This document shows, in pieces, positions 8,736-17,226 of a DNA stretch of 64,000 nt. The notes under the pieces are model-generated. The model saw only the letters and a program-made list of their open reading frames with translations, was not told where the DNA came from and made no database searches. Source of the stretch: Sporobacter sp942492735 (lineage in GTDB: Bacteria; Bacillota; Clostridia; Oscillospirales; Oscillospiraceae); the NCBI GenBank assembly GCA_942492735.1, contig OW818648.1, positions 496,001 through 560,000 on the forward strand, written 5' to 3'. The translations under genes were made by a program, and so were the position numbers. Position 1 is the stretch's first letter. Each line of letters opens with the position of its first letter.

Positions 8736-8828
8736 TTATGATGAATATAGCAGCAAAAGCCCGTAATCTTTGACAGATACGAGTACTCGGCGTTGCATAT
8801 TCATAGTAGTCATGTTTTTACCTGGCAT
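8736..8828 (-). CDS. Putative 30-residue leader peptide
   Basis: The minus strand has a good promoter and a GGAGG site, then an ATG at 8828 opening a 30-codon ORF. Its second half reads 'MNMQRRVLVSVKDYGLLLLYSS' in outline, ending 25 nt before the attenuator-like stem. Promoter, short ORF, terminator and then a gene is the layout of translation-coupled attenuation upstream of antibiotic-response genes such as erm and ABC-F. No direct evidence of translation exists. Spacing from GGAGG to this ATG is rather long (about 14 nt), and internal ATGs are possible starts. Confidence 0.4.
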   Translation of the reverse strand: MPGKNMTTMNMQRRVLVSVKDYGLLLLYSS

Positions 8829-8867
8829 ATCGAGCCTTTGCCTCCTTTTCATAAAGTATATTTCTGT

Positions 8868-8895
8868 ATTATAGCACAGTATTTGGCAATTGCAA
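8868..8895 (-). promoter_or_regulatory. Sigma-A promoter for the leader/methyltransferase-remnant transcript
   Basis: On the minus strand, TTGCAA (8895-8890), a 16-nt spacer and TATAAT (8873-8868) form a good vegetative promoter. It points at the leader ORF and attenuator. Confidence 0.6.
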
Positions 8896-8986
8896 CACAG
8901 AATATTCACCAATTCCTCCCTCACACCATATTCTATAGTGACGCAGTGTTTGCTGTCAAAGAAGCAATTCGATTGGAGGAGCCGTT

Positions 8987-10705
8987 ATGAATCTCAACAG
9001 CCAGTACGCCTTTTATCCGCCGCAGCCGGATAACCCAACCGATGCCGACAGATATGCCCTCTTGAAATACGCGCTCAGCAAACTGGGCTGGCCGCAGGAT
9101 ATGAAAACAATATTAAAGCTGATGTCTCCGCCGCCGCCGGTTACGGACACAGCACCACCAGGCAGCTTAAAGGGCGTAAGGGTTGCAGTGATTGGCGGCG
9201 GACTGGCGGGCCTCTCGGCCGCATACGAGCTTCGTAAAACAGGCTGTGATATCACGCTTTACGATGCGCTGACGGACCGGGTCGGCGGACGCGTCTATAC
9301 ATATTGCTTTAATGACAATCCTAATACCTACGGCGACTTCGGTCCGATGCGCATACCGATAGCCCACGAAACGGTATGGCATTATCTTAAGCTGTTCGGG
9401 CTCCCCACGACACCCTTTATTCAAATTAATCCCAATGGACTGGCCTATCTTAAGGACACGCGCGTCCGCAATGACGCGAACGGCAATAATGTAAAAACAT
9501 ATATCTATCCAAAATACGACCTGAATCAATGGGAGCGCGAAACACGCTGGCAGGAGCTTCTATCCATCGGTACCGATAAACAGCTTCTGCGCGCGACAAC
9601 GGAGGAACGGGCTGAGATCATTCAGGTTAAGCCGCGCTACTTAAAAAAAACACTTGAGTGGATCAACCGGTCAAACATTAATATAATGGAATCCGCCGGC
9701 CTGAGTCAGGGTGCGATCAATCTCGTGTCGAACTTCACGCCGCTGCTCGAAGGAAATTTATACAACAGCTTTATCGACTTTATCCAAGAGAATTACCCCG
9801 CCGATGTATCCTATCTGTATACGATTCCCGGCGGCTTGGTCAATCTCCCGGCATCGTTTTATCAATCCTTTCGGAGCGATAACCCGTATTTGGACATCTC
9901 CCCTGCTTTAACAGGAAGGGTGGCTTATAAGGCTGGCTGCCTCATCGACGGCATCTTATTAAATGACGGCGGCAGTAAGGTAACGCTCCGGTATCAAGCC
10001 CTCCAGACGCGCGAAACTGCGGCGGAGTCATTTGATTATATCGTTTGCGCCATTCCGTTTTCGACGCTGCGGAATGTTGAAGTTAGGCCGCAGTTTTCCG
10101 ATAATAAAATGCGCGCGATCCAGGAGGTCAATTATACGGCGTCTCAGAAAACGCTGATTTTATGCAGCGAACGCTTCTGGGAAAAGCAGGGCATCGTCGG
10201 CGGTCCCTCCTTGACCGATCTGCCGATCAGTTCAATCTGGTATACCAACGACCACACCCGATACATCACAACGCCGGACGACATCTCCGGCGACATTGGC
10301 CGCCTTCGGGTAAACGAGCCGGGCGTCATCATCGGTTCGTTTAATTTCGGCCTTGATACAACACGTCTTTTGAATCAGTCGGGTGACATCATACTCGAGG
10401 AAATCAAGAGAGAGATCACCGCCGTACATGGCCTGCCGGACGGCTATCTCGACCGGATCGTCACAGGTTTCAAGGCGGTCAACTGGAACCAGGAGCCGAC
10501 ATTCAGGGGGGCGCTCTCCTTCTTTTCCCCGGAACAGAAACGGCTGTTTTCCAACGGCATGGCACTGCCCGAATATAACGGCAGGGTTTTCTTCGCAGGG
10601 GAGCATATTTCAGCCGTCCATCGATGGATGCAAGGCGCGCTCCAGACCGGTATGCAGGCAGCTGACGACCTGGTTATGGCGATAAAGCGAAAAAAGCACC
10701 CATAG
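8987..10705 (+). CDS. Flavin monoamine/L-amino-acid oxidase family protein
   Basis: A 572-residue FAD enzyme. The dinucleotide-binding 'VAVIGGGLAGLSAAYELRK' lies near residue 67, followed by 'GGRVYTY' and 'GDFGPMRIP', and the C-terminal FAD-contact motif 'VFFAGEHISAVHRWMQGALQTG' is near residue 535. This is the amino_oxidase fold shared by L-amino-acid oxidases, monoamine oxidases and related desaturases. These enzymes oxidise amines or C-C bonds, often using O2, so the true acceptor in an anaerobe is uncertain. There is no signal peptide. The start is fixed by a GGAGGAG site. It is monocistronic, with a terminator overlapping the stop codon. Confidence 0.85.
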   Translation: MNLNSQYAFYPPQPDNPTDADRYALLKYALSKLGWPQDMKTILKLMSPPPPVTDTAPPGSLKGVRVAVIGGGLAGLSAAYELRKTGCDITLYDALTDRVGGRVYTYCFNDNPNTYGDFGPMRIPIAHETVWHYLKLFGLPTTPFIQINPNGLAYLKDTRVRNDANGNNVKTYIYPKYDLNQWERETRWQELLSIGTDKQLLRATTEERAEIIQVKPRYLKKTLEWINRSNINIMESAGLSQGAINLVSNFTPLLEGNLYNSFIDFIQENYPADVSYLYTIPGGLVNLPASFYQSFRSDNPYLDISPALTGRVAYKAGCLIDGILLNDGGSKVTLRYQALQTRETAAESFDYIVCAIPFSTLRNVEVRPQFSDNKMRAIQEVNYTASQKTLILCSERFWEKQGIVGGPSLTDLPISSIWYTNDHTRYITTPDDISGDIGRLRVNEPGVIIGSFNFGLDTTRLLNQSGDIILEEIKREITAVHGLPDGYLDRIVTGFKAVNWNQEPTFRGALSFFSPEQKRLFSNGMALPEYNGRVFFAGEHISAVHRWMQGALQTGMQAADDLVMAIKRKKHP

Positions 10706-10722
10706 GTATATGGGTGCTTTTT
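10691..10722 (+). terminator. Terminator overlapping the amine oxidase stop codon
   Basis: The stem (about 10691-10704 with 10709-10722) has a short loop and A/T tracts on both sides. The TAG stop codon lies within the hairpin. Confidence 0.85.
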
Positions 10723-10873
10723 CAAGAACCGGTACATAAATGCTTAATGTGATTTTATTGTCATCAGCGAATTCTTTGGCTTCCGATGTTAACGGCAGCT
10801 GATAATGGATCAGCATCCATTCTATATTATGCGCATGACAGACTTAATCAGCCTTTTTGCTTGCATGATTTCT

Positions 10874-10941
10874 CTAATTTAACATATATATACATTTTTA
10901 GCAATCGTTTTAAGCAGAATTCTCTTGATATGTTAAATTAG
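10874..10941. other. 14-bp perfect inverted repeat upstream of the GGDEF gene
   Basis: CTAATTTAACATAT (10874-10887) and its exact reverse complement (10928-10941) flank 40 bp of AT-rich DNA, just ahead of the diguanylate cyclase gene. It could be paired operator half-sites or an RNA stem. Apart from this, the 10723-10970 interval shows nothing I can name. Confidence 0.5.
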
Positions 10942-10970
10942 GCTCGTTATAATTAAAAATTACTAATGTA

Positions 10971-12119
10971 TTGATTAAAGAAGGGGTTTATATACAGTCG
11001 TTTTTATATGTGGAGCTGAATATCTTTTCCCTTGTCATACTGCTCTTAATTTATCTGAATATCCGGCATCGCCGCGATCGTATGCTGACCGAGCAGAAAC
11101 TCTTCCTGTTTCTACTGTACACAACGGCCGCTATTCTGGTACTGGATTCTCTGATGTGGCTGCTTGACGGAAAAACAGGACCGATGATGCGGGAAATCTT
11201 CACAGCTGTCACCGTGCTTTATTATCTTTTGAACCCGATCATCTGTATGGTTTGGTATTTATATGTTGATTACCAAATCTACAGAGAGGAGAAGCACCTG
11301 AAAAAAGTTTGGCCCATGACATTACCGGCCTTGGTCAATGTCATTCTGACCATTATCAGCATCTGGAGTCATGCATCGTTTTATCTGGACGAGAACAATG
11401 TCTATCACCGCGGACCGTTGTTTCTAGTCATGGCGGCAATCGCTTTTTTCTATCTGCTCTTCACCTGGATTCTGACGGTTGCAAAGAGAAAAAATATCCC
11501 GAAGCAGGATTTTGTTCCGATTGCGGTCTTCATGATTCCCGTTATCATCGGCGGTGTAATACAGACGCTTTTTTACGGCGTCTCGCTCATTTGGGTTTGC
11601 ACCACGATTTCGATCCTGATTATCTTCATAAATATTCAGAATACGCAGCTCTATACGGACCATTTGACCGGCCTCTTCAACAGACGGCAGCTGGACAGAT
11701 ATCTGCAGCATAAGGTCCAAAATGACGTCGGTGGGTTATTGGCCGGTCTGATGATTGACATCGATTCGTTTAAATCCATTAATGATCAGTTCGGACATAG
11801 TGCGGGAGATCGTGCGCTCATTGAAACATCAGAAATTCTGAAGAAAACCTTCAGGAAAAATGACCTAATTGCAAGATTTGGCGGTGATGAGTTTGTCGTT
11901 GTCATCGCAATACAAGAAAGGGCCGACCTCCAAAAAGCCATTGAGCGTCTGAATGCCAATGTCGCGCAGTTTAATGAACAAAAATCCGTACCATATACAA
12001 TCGGTCTCAGTATCGGCTACGATTGCTTTTTAGGTGATTCGGATAAAAGCGCCAAGAGTTTTATTGAGCATCTCGATACGCTCATGTACCAGAACAAAAA
12101 CATCGGTACATCAGAATAA
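10971..12119 (+). CDS. Membrane-bound GGDEF diguanylate cyclase
   Basis: The N-terminal half (residues about 10-215) holds around six hydrophobic helices. The C-terminal half is a GGDEF domain with 'DHLTGLFNRRQLDRYL', the active site 'ARFGGDEFVVVI', and an RxxD inhibitory site ('RKND') five residues before GGDEF. It should make cyclic di-GMP from two GTP and be feedback inhibited, with the membrane part as sensor. The start is uncertain. TTG at 10971 has no ribosome site. An AAGAAGGGG sequence lies inside the ORF, just before an ATA at 10992 and a GTG at 11010, so translation may begin a few codons later. Confidence 0.85.
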   Translation: MIKEGVYIQSFLYVELNIFSLVILLLIYLNIRHRRDRMLTEQKLFLFLLYTTAAILVLDSLMWLLDGKTGPMMREIFTAVTVLYYLLNPIICMVWYLYVDYQIYREEKHLKKVWPMTLPALVNVILTIISIWSHASFYLDENNVYHRGPLFLVMAAIAFFYLLFTWILTVAKRKNIPKQDFVPIAVFMIPVIIGGVIQTLFYGVSLIWVCTTISILIIFINIQNTQLYTDHLTGLFNRRQLDRYLQHKVQNDVGGLLAGLMIDIDSFKSINDQFGHSAGDRALIETSEILKKTFRKNDLIARFGGDEFVVVIAIQERADLQKAIERLNANVAQFNEQKSVPYTIGLSIGYDCFLGDSDKSAKSFIEHLDTLMYQNKNIGTSE

Positions 12120-12129
12120 CTTCATAAGC

Positions 12130-12168
12130 AACCCGCAGAGTCATTTATGAGGCTCTGCGGTTCTTCTT
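12130..12168 (+). terminator. Terminator after the GGDEF gene
   Basis: The stem AACCCGCAGAG/CTCTGCGGTT is followed by a C-interrupted T stretch, so it is moderate in strength. Confidence 0.65.
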
Positions 12169-12213
12169 TGTGTGAATACCCAAATTCGCACTCAAAACAT
12201 TAGAAAAAAATCG

Positions 12214-12243
12214 TTGTTCATTGCATTTTCTCTGTGCTACAAT
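12214..12243 (+). promoter_or_regulatory. Promoter for the OYE-like oxidoreductase
   Basis: TTGTTC (12214-12219), an 18-nt spacer and TACAAT (12238-12243) form a plausible vegetative promoter. It supports a translation start downstream at 12310 rather than at 12172. Confidence 0.5.
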
Positions 12244-12309
12244 CTACACAGATATGACGAATATAAGGACAGGAAGGAGTGCGCGAATTTCTTCTGCGCT
12301 ACCGAAATA

Positions 12310-14277
12310 ATGAGTGAATTTAAGTACCCGCATCTTTTTGAACCGATCAAGCTGGGAGGTACGCTTTTCAGGAATCGCCTGTTTGCATCACCGACAGGAT
12401 ATCAGGATATTAAGAACGACGGCATTCTGACTGACGGCGCAGCCGCTTATTACGAGCGTAAAGCGATGGGTGGTGTTGCATCCGTCACCACATGCGAAGG
12501 AATTGTCGACGGTGAGCTCGGCAAGGGCGGAGATTATCACGTATGTCTGGACAATCCATTTACGCTGCATTCTCTCGCCCGTGTCGCCTACGCCATAAAA
12601 AGGCACGGTGCCGTTGCTTCCCAGGAGCTGCAGCACACCGGCATGTATGCCAACCGCAATCTGTCTATCTGGGGTGGTGCCTCGAAGGGCATTGCCTACG
12701 GTCCAGTCGAATTTGAGCTCGACGGCAGACATATCCTTCCGATGACGGAAGAGATTATCGAGCGCACAATTATCAAATTCGCCGACGCCGCCGCTTTCGC
12801 CAAGCAGTGCGGGTTCGGTATGGTGACCATACACGCCGGCCACGGTTGGCTGCTGCACCAGTTCTTATCACCCGACCTTAATAAAAGGACGGACAAATGG
12901 GGCGGCAGCAGTATTGAAAACCGCGCCAGAATCACTGTTGCCATCTGCGATGCGATCCGCAAAAAAGTCGGCCCTCATTTCCCGATAGAGATTCGCATCA
13001 GCGGCTCGGAGTGCTACAAGGGCGGCTATGACATCGACGAGGGTGTCGCGTTCGCGAAATTGCTTGACGGTCATGTCAACCTCATCCATGTCTCGGCTGG
13101 CAGCCACGAGGTGGAAGAGGTCTTTGCCGTGACACATCCGAGTATGTTTTTGCCCGACGGCTGCAACGTCAGGTTTGCCGCCGAAATTAAGAAACACGTC
13201 AAGACGCCGGTTGCCACCGTCGGCGCACTGGGCGACCCCGACCTAATGGAAGAAATCGTCGCCTCCGGGCAGGCGGACGTTGTTGAAATGGCCCGCGCCC
13301 TCATTGCCGACCCCGACCTGCCGCTTAAAATCCGCACAGGCCGCACATCAGAAATCAGAAAATGCATGCGCTGTCTCGCCTGCTTCTCGAGCGAACTCGA
13401 CAACGGGCAGGATTACTGTGCCATCAACCCCGAAGCCGGACGCGACCTTGAGATGAAATATGAGATTCCAAAAGCGGTCGCTTCTAAGAAGATACTCATC
13501 GCCGGCGGCGGTATCGCCGGTATGCAGGCCGCCCTGACATGTTATGAGCGGGGTCATGACGTCATCCTCTGCGAAAAAAGCGGGCGGCTCGGCGGCACGC
13601 TCCGGTGCGAGGAAAAAGTACCGTTTAAAAAGAACCTCGATTATTACCTCGACTATCAGTCAAAGGCAATTGAAAAAGCCGGCATCGACCTCAGGCTCAA
13701 TACAGAGGTGACCCCTGATATGGCCAAGAGTATCGACGCCGACGTCATCATTTCGGCGATGGGCGCGCGTCCCGTCAAACCGCGTATTCAGGGAATCGAT
13801 GGAAAGAATGTCCTCCCGGCGGAAGATGTCTACATCAATCCTGAGAAAACCGGTAAAAAGGTCGCCATACTCGGCGGCGGTCTCGTCGGTATTGAGCTTG
13901 GCATCTATCTCGCCATGTTGGGCAAAAATGTCACCGTCATCGAGATGCTCGATAGGATATCAGACGGCGGCAACGTCCTGCACGTCCTGGGGCTCAAGGT
14001 GCAAATCAAGAAATACGCTATTGATCTCAATTTGAACACAAAAGCAAAAGAGATTATGGATAAAGGCGTTCTCTGTGAAACAGCGGACGGCGAAAAATTC
14101 TTCGAAGCCGATACAGTCATCTACGCCGTCGGCCAGCACCCCCTGCAAGACGAAGCCTCCGCTCTCCGTTTCTGTGCCCCTGAATTCTACCAGATCGGTG
14201 ACTGCGTCAGCCCCTTAAACATCACAAACGCCACCAGCACTGCATTTACAATTTCAAGGAGCATTGGCAGATTTTAG
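12310..14277 (+). CDS. NADH:flavin oxidoreductase/2,4-dienoyl-CoA reductase-like (OYE + Fe-S + FAD/NAD)
   Basis: From ATG 12310 the protein is 655 residues. An FMN-binding TIM barrel of the Old Yellow Enzyme type fills residues 1 to about 340 ('HAGHGWLLHQFLSPDLNKRTDKWGG'). A Cys cluster for [4Fe-4S] follows ('CMRCLACF' plus a later Cys). Two Rossmann segments complete it ('ILIAGGGIAGMQAAL' and 'VAILGGGLVGIELGIYLA'). This is the FadH/BaiCD/trimethylamine-dehydrogenase architecture, which reduces activated alkenes with NAD(P)H. The substrate is unknown. The frame stays open upstream to 12172, but those codons overlap the promoter and have no family similarity. A GGAAGGAG site lies about 30 nt before the chosen ATG, an unusual distance. 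Confidence 0.9.
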   Translation: MSEFKYPHLFEPIKLGGTLFRNRLFASPTGYQDIKNDGILTDGAAAYYERKAMGGVASVTTCEGIVDGELGKGGDYHVCLDNPFTLHSLARVAYAIKRHGAVASQELQHTGMYANRNLSIWGGASKGIAYGPVEFELDGRHILPMTEEIIERTIIKFADAAAFAKQCGFGMVTIHAGHGWLLHQFLSPDLNKRTDKWGGSSIENRARITVAICDAIRKKVGPHFPIEIRISGSECYKGGYDIDEGVAFAKLLDGHVNLIHVSAGSHEVEEVFAVTHPSMFLPDGCNVRFAAEIKKHVKTPVATVGALGDPDLMEEIVASGQADVVEMARALIADPDLPLKIRTGRTSEIRKCMRCLACFSSELDNGQDYCAINPEAGRDLEMKYEIPKAVASKKILIAGGGIAGMQAALTCYERGHDVILCEKSGRLGGTLRCEEKVPFKKNLDYYLDYQSKAIEKAGIDLRLNTEVTPDMAKSIDADVIISAMGARPVKPRIQGIDGKNVLPAEDVYINPEKTGKKVAILGGGLVGIELGIYLAMLGKNVTVIEMLDRISDGGNVLHVLGLKVQIKKYAIDLNLNTKAKEIMDKGVLCETADGEKFFEADTVIYAVGQHPLQDEASALRFCAPEFYQIGDCVSPLNITNATSTAFTISRSIGRF

Positions 14278-14286
14278 TATAATTTT

Positions 14287-14325
14287 AACAAAACGGTCAT
14301 CCGCAAGGGTGGCCGTTTTGTTCAT
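14287..14325 (+). terminator. Terminator after the OYE-like gene
   Basis: An imperfect hairpin with outer stem ACAAAACGG/CCGTTTTGT and a GCAA loop ends in a T-rich stretch. Confidence 0.75.
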
Positions 14326-14418
14326 TTAATCAAAAATTTAGTGTTCACTCGTATAATCCCTCCATAAAAATTAACGATATATTCTTATATAATTATATAC
14401 AATGAAAGGGTATTTAGT

Positions 14419-15552
14419 ATGAGCGCAAAAGTATCAAAGTGGTTATCGACTGTTTTTAGTCTGACGCTGCTGATCATCATTTTCACACAGAGTGCTGGAG
14501 CGGGTGTGGTTTTACCTCCGGGCGGAGATCCGGGCGGTGGCTCCGGTGGTTTACTTATTTCTGTTTCTTATGATAAGAACGGGGCTTTTGAGGGCACAGT
14601 GCCAAATGATAATACTGCAGCCGTCGGCACTATGGTGACGATACCCGGCAACACAGGCTTTCTTAAAAAAACAGGGTATGTTTTCTGCGGATGGAATATG
14701 GCAGCCGACGGTACGGGTACAGCCTATTATTCCGGCTCCACACTGACGATTCCGTCCAGTTCAGTCATCCTTTACGCAAATTGGGTTAAAAAAGAAATCA
14801 CTTTTGACCCCGCTAAGTGGCCGCATAATGATAAGTATTATAACGTCGCTTATTCCACCTCAGACAGCAGCAAGAATATCGTTCCAACAAGTTATTATTA
14901 CCAGCAGGGCAACGCCATTTTATATAAAACCCCTGCTGAGGGGACCTACGCCGCCAAGTATAATTTCGTCGGTTTCAATGATATCCAAGAGACCGATTGG
15001 TCCAGCGAATTTGTCTGGTACCTTTCAGCGAGAGAGGTTGTTAGCGGCGTCAGCGAGGGGGTATTCGCACCGGAGCTCAGCATCACGCGCGCATCGTTTA
15101 TCCGAATGCTCGTCTGCCTGACGCCCGGTATTGATTACAGCACAATAGCATCGGCGAATTTCAACGATGTCTCAGATACGGACTGGTTCGCTCCCTTTAT
15201 CAACTGGGCTGCCGCCAATAATATCGCATCCGGCTATGACGGCAAATTCAAACCGAATGATCCGATTACCCGTGAAGAAATGTGCAAAATGATCGCCAAC
15301 TATACCACGTTTATCGGCTACGATCTTGGCACTATCAATCAACCGGCAGCCTTTAGCGACCAGGGTGCTATCAGCTCGTGGGCTATAACCGAGGTGTCGG
15401 CCTTACAGCAGTCCGGCCTTATCACCGGTAGCAACAACCATTTCAACCCGAAGGGCCTCACTTCAAGGGCATCCGCCGCGACGGTCGTGTGCAAACTCCT
15501 GATGGGTATCGTCAGCGCCATGGATAATCCGTCCATAATCGCACTTGATTAA
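14419..15552 (+). CDS. Secreted protein with InlB-type repeat and three SLH domains
   Basis: This 377-residue protein begins with a signal peptide (basic start, then 'VFSLTLLIIIFTQSAGAG'). A Gly/Pro linker and one Listeria-Bacteroides (InlB B) repeat ending 'VILYANW' at about residue 118 follow. Three S-layer homology units make up the C-terminal half: 'WYLSAREVVSGVSEGVFAPE', 'FINWAAANNIASGYDGKFKP' and 'VSALQQSGLITGSNNHFNP'. SLH domains bind pyruvylated wall polymers, so the protein is probably wall-anchored. No catalytic domain is seen. A TATAAT at 14352-14357 has no clear -35. Confidence 0.88.
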   Translation: MSAKVSKWLSTVFSLTLLIIIFTQSAGAGVVLPPGGDPGGGSGGLLISVSYDKNGAFEGTVPNDNTAAVGTMVTIPGNTGFLKKTGYVFCGWNMAADGTGTAYYSGSTLTIPSSSVILYANWVKKEITFDPAKWPHNDKYYNVAYSTSDSSKNIVPTSYYYQQGNAILYKTPAEGTYAAKYNFVGFNDIQETDWSSEFVWYLSAREVVSGVSEGVFAPELSITRASFIRMLVCLTPGIDYSTIASANFNDVSDTDWFAPFINWAAANNIASGYDGKFKPNDPITREEMCKMIANYTTFIGYDLGTINQPAAFSDQGAISSWAITEVSALQQSGLITGSNNHFNPKGLTSRASAATVVCKLLMGIVSAMDNPSIIALD

Positions 15553-15599
15553 ATTAAGACAATGGAAAGAAGAAGGCTGCGTTAAAATTAAGGCAAAAG

Positions 15600-15608
15600 T
15601 GTTATAAT
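15600..15608 (+). promoter_or_regulatory. Extended -10 promoter element upstream of the rubredoxin-like gene
   Basis: TGTTATAAT is an extended -10 (TGnTATAAT). It would give a leader of about 165 nt before the 15779 start. Confidence 0.4.
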
Positions 15609-15778
15609 ATTTGATAAAATAGCTGCAGGCATATACCATGCGTTATTTTGTTTATGCCGAATGTTGTTTTATATTGTAAACGTAGGATCCTGATAGTAGA
15701 ATGAAATACAGAATCGGAATGCTACTTATGTGAAAGGCCTATACTAATTGGTATACCGAATTGAAAGGAGAAATGACG

Positions 15779-16108
15779 ATGTTGTGGAAGTGTTCAGTCT
15801 GCGGTTTTATGCACGAAGGCGGAGATGCGCCTGAGGTTTGTCCGAAATGCGGGGCAACGAAGGATAAGTTTGCCGCTTTAGCGGAGGAAGACGCCAAGAA
15901 AGTCTACATGTCCGACCGTACAAACGATATCCATATGGAGATCATCAAGCTCTCCATGAAAATCAAAGAGCTCGCCTTGGAGGGCATTGAAATCAATCTT
16001 GACCCGCCTTGCGTTGGTGTATTCGAGAAAGCCCGCGATGAGGCCTGGGTCATCAAACAGCGCAGCAAAGCCGAAATTGCCGGTCACATGACCAGAGGCA
16101 AGTGGTAA
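15779..16108 (+). CDS. Rubredoxin-like zinc/iron-ribbon protein (rubrerythrin C-terminal type)
   Basis: This 109-residue protein opens with a rubredoxin-type knuckle pair, 'WKCSVCGFMHEG' and 'CPKCGATKDKF', as found at the end of rubrerythrins. A helical region of unknown role follows. No di-iron ExxH four-helix domain precedes it, so it is not a full rubrerythrin. It may be an electron carrier or a metal-binding adaptor. The frame opens at TTG 15761, but the AAAGGAG site spans 15764-15770, which places the true start at the ATG 8 nt later. Confidence 0.8.
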   Translation: MLWKCSVCGFMHEGGDAPEVCPKCGATKDKFAALAEEDAKKVYMSDRTNDIHMEIIKLSMKIKELALEGIEINLDPPCVGVFEKARDEAWVIKQRSKAEIAGHMTRGKW

Positions 16109-16120
16109 TCAAACAAAAAA

Positions 16121-16152
16121 CGCTCCCATCTGAACGGTGGGAGCATTTTTTT
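16121..16152. terminator. Bidirectional terminator
   Basis: A 7-bp GC-rich stem (GCTCCCA/TGGGAGC) has A7 on one side and T8 on the other. It ends both the rubredoxin-like gene (+) and the sugar ABC operon (-). Confidence 0.9.
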
Positions 16153-16182
16153 GGTTATTATTGAGCGTCGAAAGACTGATAA

Positions 16183-17226
16183 TTAGATGCTTGACTTCTG
16201 TCCGAGCTTGCTCAGGAAAATAGCCAGAATGATGATGGCGCCCTTGATAACGAGCTGCGGATACGAGGCCACGCCCAGCAAGTTCATGATGTTCGTGATA
16301 AGGGCTAGGATGAAGACACCGACGATGGTAAACACAACGCTACCCTTGCCGCCTTCGAGCGCCACGCCGCCGATGACGCAGGCTGCTACCGTCGTGAGCG
16401 CGTAGTCGCTGGTCGAGAAGGACGGCGCGCCGAGCGACGTGCGTCCGGCCGCGAAGATGCCTGCCATAGCGGCAAGCCCGCCGCTGATGACATAGACGAT
16501 GAGCTTATATTTCGAAACATTGATGCCCGCCAGACGGACAGCGGCTTCGTTGCTGCCGACAGCAAGAACAAGACGTCCGAACGGCGTAAAACGCATGATG
16601 AACCAGAAGACCGCAACGACCAGAACGGCCAGATATACCGCAACCGGCATATTGAGTAGCGGATCGCGCGCCGAGCCGAACCAGTTAAGGGCGTTAGCCG
16701 CCACGATCTCAGCCTTCATTTGGATCTGGGCGCCACCCGTCATCATGTACGCCAAACCCTGCCCGGCTGACATCATCGCCAGCGTGACGATGAACGGTGC
16801 CATACGGAGCTTGCCGATCAGAAGGCCGTTGAGTATACCGATTGCGCATCCCAACGCAAGGGCGAGGACAATGCCGACAAACAGCATGCCAAGGCTATTT
16901 CTTCCCCAAGCGGTGCAAATAATCGCCACAAGAACGTTGCCGCAGCCGGCCACGGCAGCGACGGACAAGTCGATACCGGCCGTCATAATCGTCAGCATGA
17001 CACCCATGGAGATCAGGAGATATGGAACCTGCTGCAGCAAAACGTTGGTGATATTGCGCCATGTGAAGAAGAACGGCGATACGATGGATGAGGCAATAAT
17101 CAGCAAGACAAGTATGACGAGGGCGTTATACTTGATTAAAAGGTTTTTGGCTATGATCAAAATGTTCTTGACGGAAAACGACGGCTTCTTAACATAAGTC
17201 ATTTTCCCTTGTGTGGATGTTCCCAT
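16183..17226 (-). CDS. CUT2-type sugar ABC transporter permease (RbsC family)
   Basis: A 347-residue polytopic membrane protein with about nine or ten hydrophobic helices and the RbsC-family signature 'AGINVSKYKLIVYVISGGLAAMAGIFAAGR'. The conserved 'GVMLTIMTAGIDLSVAAVAG' segment is near residue 75. It forms the channel for a ribose-like sugar or nucleoside. Its ATG overlaps the stop of the ATPase gene by one base (TAATG), showing translational coupling. No second permease gene is present, as is normal for homodimeric CUT2 permeases. Confidence 0.92.
   Translation of the reverse strand: MGTSTQGKMTYVKKPSFSVKNILIIAKNLLIKYNALVILVLLIIASSIVSPFFFTWRNITNVLLQQVPYLLISMGVMLTIMTAGIDLSVAAVAGCGNVLVAIICTAWGRNSLGMLFVGIVLALALGCAIGILNGLLIGKLRMAPFIVTLAMMSAGQGLAYMMTGGAQIQMKAEIVAANALNWFGSARDPLLNMPVAVYLAVLVVAVFWFIMRFTPFGRLVLAVGSNEAAVRLAGINVSKYKLIVYVISGGLAAMAGIFAAGRTSLGAPSFSTSDYALTTVAACVIGGVALEGGKGSVVFTIVGVFILALITNIMNLLGVASYPQLVIKGAIIILAIFLSKLGQKSSI

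Noticed and set aside
12172..12309. N-terminal extension of the OYE-like protein
   Set aside because: It overlaps the likely promoter, and the OYE family normally begins at the 12310 methionine region.
16499..17197. 232-codon plus-strand open frame inside the sugar permease
   Set aside because: It is the antisense shadow of the RbsC-like gene; the composition is odd, with no ribosome site and no family features.
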